A program made the translations under genes and the position numbers. From Epiperipatus broadwayi (taxonomy: Eukaryota > Onychophora > Udeonychophora > Euonychophora > Peripatidae), in assembly GCA_028023455.1 (NCBI GenBank), contig JAQFVV010000186.1, positions 928,001-992,000 on the forward strand: a stretch of DNA of 64,000 nt, given 5' to 3'. Shown here one piece after another: positions 25,401-40,400 of this stretch. The notes under the pieces are model-generated. The model was not told where the DNA came from, ran no database searches, and saw only the letters and a list, made by a program, of their open reading frames with translations. Within the stretch, counting starts at the first letter, position 1. Each line of letters opens with the position of its first letter.

Positions 25401-28400
25401 TTTACTTATAAAATTAGAACTTATAATGCACTGTTTCATGTTATTTCACAAGCTTTGGGAATTTTAGTATTAACACTTTATCTATTAAGAAAGTTACTTT
25501 CTTTGTTAATAAAGATGACCTCAAGGTACTAATGGAAAAATTCATGAAGTTTTGGGAAACAAATAGCACATTATGAGTATTAATTTTAGTAGTAAAAAGG
25601 ATTACATTTGAAGTAACTGAAAGCACTTCTACAGTTTATTTATTATTTAATGTTTTAAATTAAAAGTTACTGTGATCATATTTAGTTTTTACATTATATT
25701 GGAGGTAGTTTATATTAATTTTATATATAATAATAGAAATAAAAAAATATATATTAAATGTTTTTATTGACTGTGAATTGAAAAAAAGTAAAATGATTGT
25801 TATCAAGTATTGGTGGTCTAGCAGTTGCCACATTTTACAAAAAATGTGCTACATCTGGTCACAATTTCACACAATGGCATCAATTGGCAAATTGATGCAA
25901 AGGGGTTCCTGCAAGAGGTATCTAGATGCAGAAGCATAGATTACAATGGATGTTACCAGAAAACAATTCCAGTTATGTTTGGGTACTCCCTCATATATCA
26001 TTTATTAAATTGCACATACATTTCTATGTGTATAGTATGCATATACAAATTAAGATTATTGTATAATTTTTTTAAATGAAGAGAACACATTTATATATAT
26101 ATAGTGTATATGTGATAATTCACTTGCATTCACTCAAGCAATAAAAATAATAACTGTATCATACCTTTACTTTTTAAAAAATAAAATATGACTTTCATTG
26201 CAATTAAATATGCTCTGGGTAATGACATACTTTAATAACTTTTTTTTTTCACTAACAAAATAAAATAGTAGTCTTGTTATGACCTCTCTAGTTGTTTTGA
26301 TGTTTTTAGTGTATATCAGCTTAGGAGTCTATACAATTTCCTTTATTGCTATTTCTGATACAGTATAAAAATGATTCATAGTTATTTTTCTGCCATCATT
26401 AAAGCAATAACTTTTATTTTATCATTTAAAAAGGATACTTTGTGAGTTTTATTTAATCTTTGTAAAAAATGTAGATTTGTACTTAAAAAACTAGGCATTG
26501 AAATACTGTACCACATAGAAGTAAAGAAAAAAATATTTGTGCTGTCAACATAACTTAAAGAAACATTATTACTAAATGTGATTGTATGTGGCATTCCAAG
26601 ATGGAGAAATGACCATAGTGCTATATTGAAAAATTGAATAAATTTATGAATTTTAATATTTTTACTTTTTGTTTATTTACATATTTTTTGTTTATTTTCA
26701 TTTTTTTGGATAGTAGTTTACAGTTGAAGTAGTGTATGTTGATGTATATCATAGCTTCGCTGTATTTATAGATCTCTTTATAAAAATCTAATGTAATCCT
26801 GTATGAGTATAGAGTAATAAACACAGAGGATAATAGTAACAAACATCTCAAGCTTAAAATTTTTAGACTGATTTTAGAACAGAAAAAACAGTAAAAATAT
26901 TATTATTATTATTATTTGATATGAATATAATAATAATATGAGTTGGATTATTATGAGAGTGGCAATATAAAGAGCATTGGGTGTTTTTTCAATTATATTA
27001 TCTATGAATTCAAGTTCATCACTGTATTATATTTGTATCAAAAATTCAATAAAAAGGGCTTTCCAAAATTCTTAATAAAAGTTAACAAAATTTAATATAC
27101 AAAACTGATACTGAATGTTAAAATACCAAAGTAATGATTGGAGGTTAAAGAAAATTAATTGATTTGAAAAAAAAATATAAGTGTAATTCAACTTTATATC
27201 ATACACTGTTAAATTTTAATTCAATGTAATCTACTTGAAAATTGATTCATGTCCATAATATACAAAAAATGACATATTTGGTCAAAGACTTATTAATAAT
27301 TATTAAGTAACTTAGAACTATATGATATATTTCATGCTGTCAATTTTATATTATTCATAAATTAGCAGAAAATGCCAAATATGTAAAGGAATCAAGCATG
27401 TTCATTGATGCTGTCATGCATGAAATATCTATTATTTGGTTACATTTGATATGAATAAATGAAAAACCATTCCACAAGGGGTATACAATTCAAAAGACCT
27501 TCATTATCAGCTATCTTGGAATGATAACAATAATATGTCAAATATTACAACCTTTCAATTTATATTAACACTGATAAATCAGTCAACTTGATATTAAAGC
27601 ATGAATATTCATCATACTGGTCTTTTCTATAAATCAGCTTATTCCAATATGGCTGAATTTAATGAAGGTAGAATCAAAAACTCATTTTAATAATGAATTT
27701 CAATCAAAAAGCCTTATATCGAAATAAGTACTTAGAAAATATGTAAACAAATTTGAAAAATGACTTGTCTGTTCTTTCCCATGATATTAAAAGTGAATAA
27801 TGAATATTTTATCCACCATGATTGCAGGTGGTATCTCTTTAGATTTGTTTACATATTTTAAAAATGTGTTAATCTATTAATTACATCCACTCATGCAAGG
27901 ATTTTGATCAAGATTTTTTAATAAATAAGTATCTAAATCTGCTTTGTGATTAATATTTAGTCACAATGTTAATCAAATGATTCATAACAAAAACAATTTT
28001 TCTTTCACATCACTAAAAGTAAAAAACGTATTAAAAAGCAAAAATAAAATTCGTTTGTTTTCACAAATAAGGCATGGGATGATCATGGTTAGAAACTTAC
28101 TTGTCAGATTTTCAATGAATCATATCAATTTATTTTATACCAATGGAAACTGAAGAAAATTCTTTTTTTTTTTTTTACTTTTTAGTGCACTCTTCTTTTA
28201 GTTTTATATAATTTTAGAAATTGTGAATGTAGAAAATTCAGAAACAATTTAATAAAACTACATATCAGTAGGATAAAATGTATAACATTCATATTAGATA
28301 TAATAGCTAATCTTTTTTATTGCATTGCCAAATGTATATTATATAATACTAAATCATCCATGCACTTTACTACTGTCACACAATTCTTTATCTACCACCC

Positions 28401-31400
28401 TCTTTTACAGTTTCGATTGCCCCAGCAATCTTCTTCAGAAGTTAGGAGATATAAAAGTTCTGATGACGATTGCTGGGGCAATCAAAACTGTAAAAAAGGG
28501 TGGTAAATAAAGCATTGTGTAACAGTAGTAAAGTGCATGGATGATTTAGTATTATATGCCATATTAGATATACATATATATGCAGAGTTTCAACTAGATT
28601 TGAACTTTGATGAGTGAAAATTGAGTTAAAAGATTTTATACAGATAGAAAAAAAAGCAGAATAGTTAAATAAAAGTGTATAAAGATCAATGCTGGATATT
28701 CATGCTTTAATATCAGGTCACTTAATTTACCAATAATAAGGATTTGCTTTATTTGTATGAATGGTTGATATCAATTCAAAATAACTGATGATGGAGGTTT
28801 CATGAAATGTATACAAACTGCAGGATGATTTGTTGATTTTATTCATATGATATACAACTAAGTAACAGATGTTTTATGCCTGATGATTGGAGAGATATTT
28901 GTTTGTTTATTATTTGTGGAGCCATTTATGTAAGTTCAAAGTGATATATTTAATAAATCTTTTTTTTAATATGAGATATTCACATTTTTCTTTATTCATT
29001 TTTATATTTATTTTACTATATATTTTTACTTATTTAAATTCATTCATTTATTTATTTTTATATTTAATATCATAATCTCTCTTTTATTCTGAAACACCAC
29101 AATGCCTACACAAAATTTACACCATTAACTCTACACACTATCATTATATTTTATTATTATTATTATTATTTTTAATTTTTATAATTAACTTATAAGTTAA
29201 TAACTAAAACACACAGGCTTAATATATAGCTGAGCACTTATAGCATATTTGTGTAGAGATGGTAATCTGGACCAACTGATGATTGCTGGTTTAGCATGAA
29301 ATACTTATATTGGTGATTATTTATCTTTTCATCATATATGTGTTCAAGTGTATCAGTGTTATGAAATATGTGGAGAGTGGTGGATCGTGTGAAAGTCTGT
29401 GCTCATATACTCTATATATTATAAGTTAATAGTAAATAAATAGTTTTTGTAGAGGACATGAAGTCTTTTGTATTCTTTTAAACAAAATAAACATTTCCAA
29501 AGTATATAATAATCACGTAAAATAAATAACTATATTTTTGAGACAGGATTTCAATTTGGAAGTTAAAGATAAAGTAAAATAAACAGAAAATTTCAAAATA
29601 TTAAGAATTAATATAAAGGCAATTAGATATGGAGGTCAGTAAAAAGCTTTTAATAAATTATATCATAGGAGATCGCTCCACATATTATTTTTTAACATTT
29701 ATTTCGTAAATTATGGAAAAGGCACACAATATATTTTACTGCTGAAAAATATATAAAATTTTATGTTTTCTTCATAATCTTAATTTTATTATGTTATTAG
29801 AGAACAGTTTTGACGCTATAGATTGTAAAGAAAATTTGTTTTCTTGAAAAAATCATTTACAGATGTTGAACACATATAGTGACCTTGATCCAAACTGTTT
29901 TTTTTATTTTAAAACTCAATTCTATTAATAGAAATTACTCCTTTTAGAAAATTATTTTAGCACACATCAATTTAAATAAGAATTACATATATATAATTGG
30001 CATCTTTCCTATTTTTTATTGTTTCTTTTAACTATAAAACTATTTATAACTGATTTTTAAAACTTTTAAAGACAAACCCGAAGATATCAAATATAAGAAT
30101 GAAAATTAAATTTTTTTTTTTTTTTTTACTGCTCAAGTTATTGAAGAACGTTTAAAATCAAAGTAAAGCCAATTTAGGTGAAACGATGTTCTGTATAGAA
30201 GTATCTATTTTTTTGTAAAATATTTTATTATGTATTACTAAAAAATTATTTAACTATCAAACAATGACAAACAAATTATGACAACAGTAAAAATGAATTT
30301 CATAGTTCATATATTTATTTTCAACATATATAAATCGTTTAATTTTTTTAATAATAATCATCATCATTTTCAATGATTATCGATCCACTACAGGGTGAAG
30401 ACCTTTTAAAATGTAATCCAGTTTTTCTGATTTCTAGTCTCTCTTTTCCATATCATACCAGCAAACTTCATTATTTCATCCATCTATGTTACATGTATGT
30501 GATCTCTTTCTAGGTCTTTTACAATTTCTTGGAATCCAGTATAAGATTTTAATTGCTCATCTATTATTATCTCTTCTAGCATTATGTCCATATCATCTTC
30601 TTTTAATGATATTATTAATACCTTTTTGTTCTAACCCATATATTTTGTTTTTGATCTCTTCTTGTTACTTCTAATATCTATCTATCCATATTTTGTTGAG
30701 TGGTCTTTGTATTGGTCTTCTGTTAAGTGTTCATTTATAACCACTTATAAATGAACATGACCTTTCTAGTTAACTGCAGATAAAAAGAAAAAGAAAGAAA
30801 AATAAAGACAAAGGATTAAAAATTAGTTTTTGCAATGAATATGTAAACCAATCTATAAATGACAAATATCCAAATATATTACAAGTTAGTCTTTTGGTTT
30901 GTTTATATATGTCAAATGATATTTTTTATTTCTTCTATAGCAAAATTTTCTTTCTGACAGACTTCAACACTTTACCAAATTGTACCTATTGTACTTCAAT
31001 GAGAAGCTGTAGCATTCATTTTGATTTTAAGATGTTCAAGTTAAAAACTTTGCCATATTTTGACATAAAAAACAATATTGAAAAAATCTTGTTTAAGCAA
31101 AGCTTATTATTGTACTATGGTTGAAAGCACATATTTGAATGTTATCTACCAAATATGAACCACAACACTTGTTTAAATTTGCATATAAAATAATATAACA
31201 AAAAATTGTGAAGTTTATATATCAACTACATATGCAATTAGCTTACTTAGCATATATACTATATCACAGAGAAAACTGACAGATTCTCTCTCCAACTGCA
31301 TACAATATCATAATTTAGCTATTTATCACAAAAATGTTAAAAAGCTATTATGTTTCGATCATGAGTTACTAACATAAAATGTGGCAGCATATTTCATAAA

Positions 31401-34400
31401 CTCATAGATTATCTCTCTCTCTCTGCCATCCTGAAATCTTGAAGACACTTGAAAACTTGCTGCCATATACACCTTGGGTCATTTCAAACATTTCAGTAAC
31501 AGTTTTTTCCAATTTAAAATCAATTTAATGTTAGCATGTTATTTCTTTGTGAGAAAGACTCTTCATATTTCATGTCATAATTAGTGATCCAGATCTGATA
31601 GTATCTTAAATTTTTTATAACAAATAGTTCAAGTATGTTGCTACATAAGGCAGGCATAATTCACAGATAGTGTAGCATAAAGAGGAATCTGCTACATAGA
31701 TATATTTAATGAATATAGAAAACTAATTTGTAATCTAATTAGCTTAATTATTATATTATTAATGATTGCTATGTGTGAGGTAATTAATATTAGTTAGTTA
31801 ACAAAAGAAGATAACACCATTTTCTACTCAACTAAAATTATTATAAATTATATAGAAGTTTAAAGATTGATAATAATACTTAACAATGATTATAAGAATT
31901 TTATCCACTCATAAAAAAAAAATACTATTTTGTTTTAAACCTTCACTATTTAGCAGATAATACTTTTGGTCTAAACGGTTCATGACCGACTAGGCTGAAA
32001 TCATGCTCATTTAAATATTGAAAGTTTAAAACAAAATAATCTTTTCTTTCTAAATGGGTAAAATGCTTATGATAGAATTACAATTTATAGAAGAAAAGTA
32101 TATAATTGTAGAATTAACAATGATTAGTGGATTTAAATTAAAAGGATTAAAATGGCATCTTAATTCTACAAAATCAGTTGATATATATATATAATGAAAT
32201 AGTAATTCTTCTATCTCAATACATAATTTATTTTATAAATGTGTACTAGTTAGCAAAGTATATGTCAAATTCAGCTTTCATTAATTTTTTTCTTATATAT
32301 GGGTTGGTATTATAAATACACATACACATTAATAAAAGTCTGTGTTTATAATTAATTTTAGTCAATGCTACTTTAGTTTTAAAAAAAAAAAGATAAAGAA
32401 ACTCTTTCATTGTAACTAAATTTATTTTAATAAATCTGTTTTAGAATTCTGTAAAACTTTTTTCAATTCTTATATATATATTTTGCATCAAATAAAATTC
32501 TCGAATCTTCTTCCTGGTTCTGAAAATGTTGGATTTCAATTAATAATGTTTTAAATATTATCTATAAAGAAGCAGATTTATGTGATTAAAAAAATTTGTA
32601 AACAGAATGAATGAATATAAATACTGGCTTATTTAATTAGAGATTTGTGTAAATAAGTAATTACTGACTTTGTTAATTTAAAAAAAAAAGGTAAACAAAT
32701 GGCTTTCTTAATTTAAAAAAATGTCAAATTTGAGTGGGCTTGTTAATTAAAAAAATGAATGATATACAAAGTCTGCTTCTATTTGCTTTTGATCCTTCTT
32801 CTTGTGATCACTGCTTTAGCTATCACAAATCTTTACCAGTAGTCAAGTTAATAACCATGATGACTAGGCGCCAAAAAATAAACTTCATTTCTTCAGTATG
32901 CTCATTTAATGTTCAATTTCACCATTTGAGCCAACAATGTGCTAACTACCATCAAATATGTGACAATGGATACATTTTTTAACCTTAAAGGGAAAATTTC
33001 ATTAAAAACCGGTAAATGAAGTCTTCACATGAAAACTAGTAAGGAGCTCCATTTGCACATGTAGCACATATATATATAAAATTCAAATTCCCTGTACAAT
33101 TTTTCCGTTGGCATTACTAACAAGCCAGTGATAAGACAGTTATAATTTAAATTATATAATTCAATGTATTTGTCTGTTATATAAAACATTTTTTAATGTT
33201 TATATGTTATAACATATTTAACTTCATGTATCTGATATAGCATGGTAGCTTTTTAGTTTAGACAGAAAAAACATTAAAAGTTTAATTTTCTTTTCCCCTC
33301 ATAAAGTTTTGATTTAAAAAAAAAAGAAAATCTCTTCTATGATTGTTATTAATTACAATGTAGTTTTAGATCAATGTTGATTTTAAAAAAAAGTTTTAAA
33401 CACACACACAAAAAAGTTTTTTTAAAAAATATATTTTAAATTTATATTTAATTTCATATCTCTCAGAAGATTTTTTAAAATTAGTACATATGTATTTAAT
33501 CTGATGTGCATGCAACTATAAATCATTGATAAGCTGATTAAATTTTTTAAAGTTTTGTTTTTTATTCGTTTGTGTCACACATATCTGAAATTAAAAGAAT
33601 GGGTATATGTGTGCATTATATATAGCAATCCTGGGTATTTATTTACCACATATGAATTTATTATGTTTTCTTATCTTCTCATCAGTAGTTGACAGTTCTC
33701 TCCATAAATTATATTTTGCTATATAATATGATGATTAAGAGGCCTATTTATTGTCATTCTATTTTTTTTTTAGCAAGCTTAATTTTATAATGGGCTGCCT
33801 GCGTGAACATTTTTAATTGATTAAGATTGTTTTCTCATTGTTTGTTTTATGCAAAACTGAAATATAATCAAGTGTTGGTTGCCTAGCAGTTTTAACGCAT
33901 TTGACACATAAAAAAAAAAAAATTTGAAATATATACGAGCGCACATCTTAATAGAACATGAAGTAATTATCAAACGTCATAGATAATCCAATATCATAAG
34001 TAAATGTTTGTGAAATGTAATATTTAAAGTTATCAGGTCTCAAATGCACTCCATGCTAACATGAAGAGTTCATTACCATTTGAATGCATTTGTATTTGAA
34101 CTATGATATATACTTAAACTCTGTTGTATTTAAAACCTTATATATCTGAATTTTTGTATATGAATTCTGGTATATTTGAGATATTGTATTTGAACTGTAT
34201 TATATTGTAAATAAACATTGTTTTGTTGATTGTTAGATTTGTTTCAAGGTTTTGTTTACTGTTGTCTGCTCTGCCAATTGATATTTGCTAAGAATCTCTA
34301 CATCTAGAGACAATTTTAAATGTCTGAGTGATGATAAAGATGTGGTAGCATTTATACTTGATATCCTCACCAGTAAACTCTCATATTCTAGGCTATAGGT

Positions 34401-37400
34401 TTAGTGGATCTTTCTGGTGATGAATGTTAGTGTGCTTGTTGTTTATTACAATGTAAATGATTTTATGTGAACAGGTGAGAAGAGTATTTTGATCATTTAA
34501 TGCATAATGTTACAAAACTTAGATAGCTTTTATTTTATTGCTCAATGAAAATAAAATTTTTTTTGGTATCTTGATAATCAAAAAGATGATTTGATAGAAT
34601 ATTAGAAGTTTTGAACAAGAGGTTGAGATATTAAACTCGTAATTATTAAAAGTTTCAGAAATATATAATTTCATGAAATTGTGTTACTTGATCTTAGTTA
34701 TGCTTCTATTTTTGTCAAACTATAAAAATAAAATAAAAAGATAAAAAGGATAGCAATAATTATCATGAAATACAATATATTCAAGAATCTTACTGAACTG
34801 GTTGAATTCGGTCACTCAAGACTGCTTTAATCAATGGAAAAATATTAAGGGTATAATACTTTTGTCAGGAAATCACTAAAATGTAATGAGCAATTGAGAT
34901 GAAACCAGTCCCATGTCTTTAATTAACTAATATTATTATATTTAAGAAAAATTAATAACATAAGTGATCAATAAACAAACTGTTGGTAAAATAATGTTGT
35001 TACAACTAGATTAATAGAATAATTTCTATACTATGACTTTATAGACAGTTATTATTTTGTGTATTTTGTAATTTATTTTTTTAAAATATTAATAAATATT
35101 CAGTTGGAAAATAAAGTAAAAATTAACTTTCTATCCATCTCTAAAAATAAAGAGGACTGAGAGTAGAAAAAAAAGATTAACAAGAAAGAGGTGTTCATAA
35201 GTTATTTAAATTTCTGTAATAATTTTGTTGGCTGCAGAACAGAAATATGATCACTTTGATTTCTCTTTGAAGACTTAAGGGAACTGAGTAGGGCAAATTC
35301 CTAATGTCCATTTCATGTACTTTTATCATTGCAACTATTATTACTCTGTAATTATTCATATGGTAAGCGTATATATATATATGGGATGCTTACTATTCTG
35401 AATCACCAATATAGTGAGTTTATTGGCTTTCATCTCCGAGTTTAAAACCAAAAAGCATTATGGTTTGTTTTCTCACTTGTTTGATAGTTATTGCACTTCA
35501 ATTTAGTGTGGTCTTGTCTTACGTTTGACTCAATTGGTCACTTTCTAGATCACTTTCAAAATCAATATAGCTGACCAATAGAGTGATAATAATGGCAACA
35601 AATTGTTAATGACACAAACATCATATAATGATGCCAGTACATTTGGTTAAGGTAGACCTGGATATATAACTGAGATTCATTAAGTATTTCATGGTTGAGA
35701 ATTAGTTTAATAATAAGACCCATCTATTATTTTCTAGATTATAGTATGGTTCTCTCAAGTTTGGGGGAAGAAACTGCTAGTGGCATGTCTCAATATACTT
35801 AATCATATCATGTTTTCATGACATTTGATTCAATTAATTAAAAAACTTTGTTTGTTTGATAAACACTAGTTGTTGATGGCCATTTTTTTTCATATTAAAA
35901 AACTTCTAACCTTTGTTGATTCTCAACCTTTATAATAAAAATTGTTGATAAATAGAAGAATTTGTTATCTCAAACATTATTGTATAATTTTATGACAAAA
36001 GTCTTTGGAATCTTAGTGAAATTCAACAATCAGGCATTAAGATGTATCATAAGCTTGATGGGAGCATTTTTAATCTGAACTGATTAGAAACGAAAATAAT
36101 AACTTCAGTTTCTTGACTTTACAGTATACAATAACTGTGATTTTTTTTTCAGGCTAAAGAATGATCTACAGAATATATTTAACACATTGACTGCTATGTA
36201 TAAGAACTTTGATTTGATAATAAATATTCAAAAATTAATATACTTTATTTTCCAGTAATGCAAAAACCATCTACAGAAAATATTGGCTTCCTATCAACTT
36301 GAAAATGTAGTTTAACTATATAAAAGTTTGTACTTAAATTGAACTACATTTTCAAGCTGATATTGTGGTGAAACATAAATTCTATGTTGGCACTGCTTAA
36401 TTTAGCAAATTTAAAAACAAGAACTTAATTTTCTTGTAATTTACAGTATGCTGATAATTGTGCTGTTTTTTTCCCAATTCAAAAGACAATATATATAATG
36501 TACTCAATGACTCAAATGCTACCTATAAAACCTTTAGCTTATTAATGAATATTAAAAACATTCAAATTCTTTATCAGCTAGTGATGATAGAAAAATTCTC
36601 ATCAATTTTTCCCTTGGATGTTTATCAACTTGAGAATGTAAAGCAAATTAAATATCTAGATAGCTCTATAAATAGAAAGGCACTGATGCCTTTAATAAAT
36701 TGAAAGTTGGTTATTTCATCTTAGGGAAATAACTATAGCATCTAAATTATCTGTGTATAGATCCTGTTATTTTACCTAATTTATTGTGTAGAAATAATAG
36801 GTGGACATCCTATACATACAATACAAAGGTATTACAAAAGTTCCATTTAGTAATATTCCACAAAATTTAAAAACTATGATGGCAAGATCGTAAAACCAAT
36901 ATATTCTTCACCTTTCTGGATTTGAGAGTCCACTATCACATACAACAAGCTGAATAATATATTGATTGTTTTTATGATCTTGCTATTAGATTTTTAAAAT
37001 TTTGTGGAGCATCCTTAAATGAAACTTTTCTAATGTCTTTATATTGCACCAAGAATGTCCAAGTTTCACATCCATACAATAACTTAGGACAAATATAATT
37101 TCTATATACAGAACATTTAGTTGCAGTAGTTATTTCCTTGTAATGAAATAGGCTATCTTTTAATTTGTTAAACATATATACAAAACTTCCTAAAATGGTG
37201 TTATATGGTAAACTTGAGAAGCTGTTTATATTATAAGAATTATATCAAAGATATTCTAAAGAGATGCAATGTTGATTGTTTCCATTGGCAAGATAAAACA
37301 GAGAATAGATTGAAGAACTACAATTTATTTCAGCAAAAAAAAAAAAGGAAGAATCTAAAAGCCAGCATTCCAAAATATCAAATAAACAAAAGAATAGATC

Positions 37401-40400
37401 AGAAAGATCTATATGAGAGTATATTTTTAATTTACAGTTTGAATTATATATCTTTGGAAAACTCAGCTCAAGAATAGTTTTTTAAATCTTCTTTTACAGT
37501 TGGAATGGCCTTTTTATATGTGGCTACTGCTGGTGTTGATTATAATTTTATAATTCCTTCAATAACATTCACTGTTATTCTGTCAAATTTACTATACTCT
37601 GTAAGTAAAAAATCATACTCCCTATCAATATATCTTAGATAATGGAAAATATTTTCTTAAGGCTGCCCCATAATTTTTTGAATTTATGATGAGATTTTTT
37701 ATTCCTTAGAGAATCAGTCATTACTCACTTATAAAGGTTGTATAAAAGATGTTTAAAAGATGCTCAACCCGAGACTTGCAATGAGGTAGTGTTGGATTGA
37801 TGATAGATTAACATACCAAAATATATTACTAAAATATAACATACCAAGCACAGACACCCACACAAATATATATAATCACCAGTTAAAATGTATTGCATAT
37901 AATTATTTTTAAAATTGTAAGAATGTTAAAAACAAAACAAAAACAAAGATGACTCCTTCACTAAAAAACTAAAGATAATAATAATAAACAGAGCAAAACT
38001 CTCCATACAGTATGCGATCATGTGATGCTTAATAATAATAATACTGTTTAATACATGGAGAAAATATAGAAAACGTTAAATATAATATTGCATTTACTGC
38101 AGTCTTTTTCAAGAACACTCAGCATGAAATGCATTCAGATTATATGTATGGTTTTTAATATTTTGTCTGTATACGAAATAGTATTAATATTATATTTAAT
38201 TGATTGTAATAGTAGTCCAAATAAGAAATAATACATAACTTCATGTAGAAATATTTCTGATTATTTAGGTAAGTTGTATTCACTCTCAACTGAATTTCTA
38301 TAGATAAAAAACATTTCTTGTCTCTATAAGTTCAGTTTATAATGATTATGACTAACTTTTCTTTTATTATAATGTTAACATCATTCTCTAGCAGATCCTA
38401 AATCATTTTGCTTTATTACCAACAATCATTTAGATTAGTATAGGGCCTTACCATTATGAATCTCTCAAGCCAATGATCATCTTTCTCCATTAAATATAAC
38501 TATAGAATTGATGTTCATACAATTACATTCCATTTTTTAATGCCATATACAACACTTCTTGCTCCCAATGTTTAGCAGAACCTACTTCTCTTTGCTCATT
38601 TGTCTTCTTTCACTTAGATTTGTGTACTGCCTAGCCATTATGAGTCTCTCAAACCAGTGATAATAGTAAAAAAAAATCCAAATCATACATCACATGACTT
38701 AATTTAATACGCTTGTATTACAAATGTAATATCGGAAAAGCTTGTTTAGAGCTATTAGCATGGTCATTATATTACATTTGTAATACAAGCTTATTAAATT
38801 AAATTGCATGTTGCATGATTTGATTTTTTTTACTATTATAGTTTGACTTCTGAGGCTTTGGGCAATGTTATATTGCTAAGGCTATAAGTATGTGATGCAG
38901 CTGAAGTTTGTTCAGGCCCATATACTTATTTAAGTTAGCTAGCTGCATTTGAAGACATATAGATATCTGAAACTTTCAGATTTTCTACTTAATAGTTGAA
39001 TATTAGATAAATTTTGAGCTTGAGCTGCTATTTTGTATCTAGTGTCTGAATATATTAGTGCCTCACTGAGGATAGCCAATAGCTCAAAACCAGTTTGGGG
39101 ATAGGGATAATTCAAGATAGAGATTTTTAAGTGCTTTCTCTTGTGACATTTATCAGAAAACTTGTTTAGAGTTATCAGCATGCTCATTATATTACCAGTG
39201 ATAATCTTTCTATGATAAATATAAAAATGGAAATGATGTTTATACAAACACTTCCTAGGTTTCTAATGCCATGTACAGCAATTCTTACTCTAAACTTTAT
39301 TTAGCAGATCCAAATTATCTTAGCTTTATTGCCAGAAGGTCTTTCAAACCATTGATCATCTTTCTGCACTAAATATAACAACAGAAATGCCTGTTTACAA
39401 AATCCCATTTCACTTTTTAATGTCATATACAATTTTTATTCCAAACTTAAAATTTTTGTTTATTGTTTTATCTTTCTTTGGCTGATGATGAAATCTTTAA
39501 GGATAAAAAATTTTTTGTAGAAGAAATTAATGGACAAGATGTCAAAATTAATAATTAAAAGAATCAGTCTTTGATATGTGTGACATTTTTTTATGGCATC
39601 AAATTTTATCACAAAACACCATTAATATTTTTTTTCCTCATTCTTCTTTCTCTTTATTTTTTCTTCTGGAGTTATATTAATGAATGATTAAATAAATAAA
39701 TATTGTTTTCTGTTCAAATACAGATAGATTGATTACTGTGAACGAGTTATATGTTGTACTATTTTTTTATTAATTTATTTTAGCCGCTCATAAATATATT
39801 TAATCGAGCTTTGACATTTACGGAGTTAATACTAGATTTGTTACATATGTATATACACAGTGTCAAATCACCATCCCCACTTCCAGCATTATTTATTTTC
39901 CAGCAATGCTCTCTTACTGAAGAAACATATGTTGGGGGGTGGGAGGTGGAAGGGGAGTGATCTTATATTTTATATTTGAATTTTCATCTAGCAATGTGCA
40001 TTAGGTTTATTTTTATATACAGCAGGGGTTCCCAACCCTATGCCCGCGGGCACCATGGTGCCCACAGACTATTTTACGTGTACCCACTGCTATCTGAACA
40101 CAATAAAAAATTATTTTTCTGATACAAATAAATTTAATTTTTTTAATTTCTTATAAATTATTGTATTACATTGTAATCAAATTTTAGGGCATACTATACT
40201 TTTACAGCGTAAAAATATAAACATTAATTACATGTTAAAATTTTATTTTTGAAATAAATATTTTTTTGTACATTATGTGTATTATTAACAATATCTAACT
40301 ATAAATTTACATTGAAAAAATAAATGGTGCCCGCCACCTGGCCGGTATTATAGAATATGCTCTTAAGTGCAAAAAGGTTGGGGACCCCTGATATACTGTA

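Noticed and set aside
38939-39247. 102-codon minus-strand open frame
   Set aside because: It lies wholly over F7 copy B and the tandem array, and the copy at 25 kb does not keep the frame.
38390-39450. CRISPR array
   Set aside because: Units are about 225 bp, diverged and without spacer structure; the DNA is animal nuclear.
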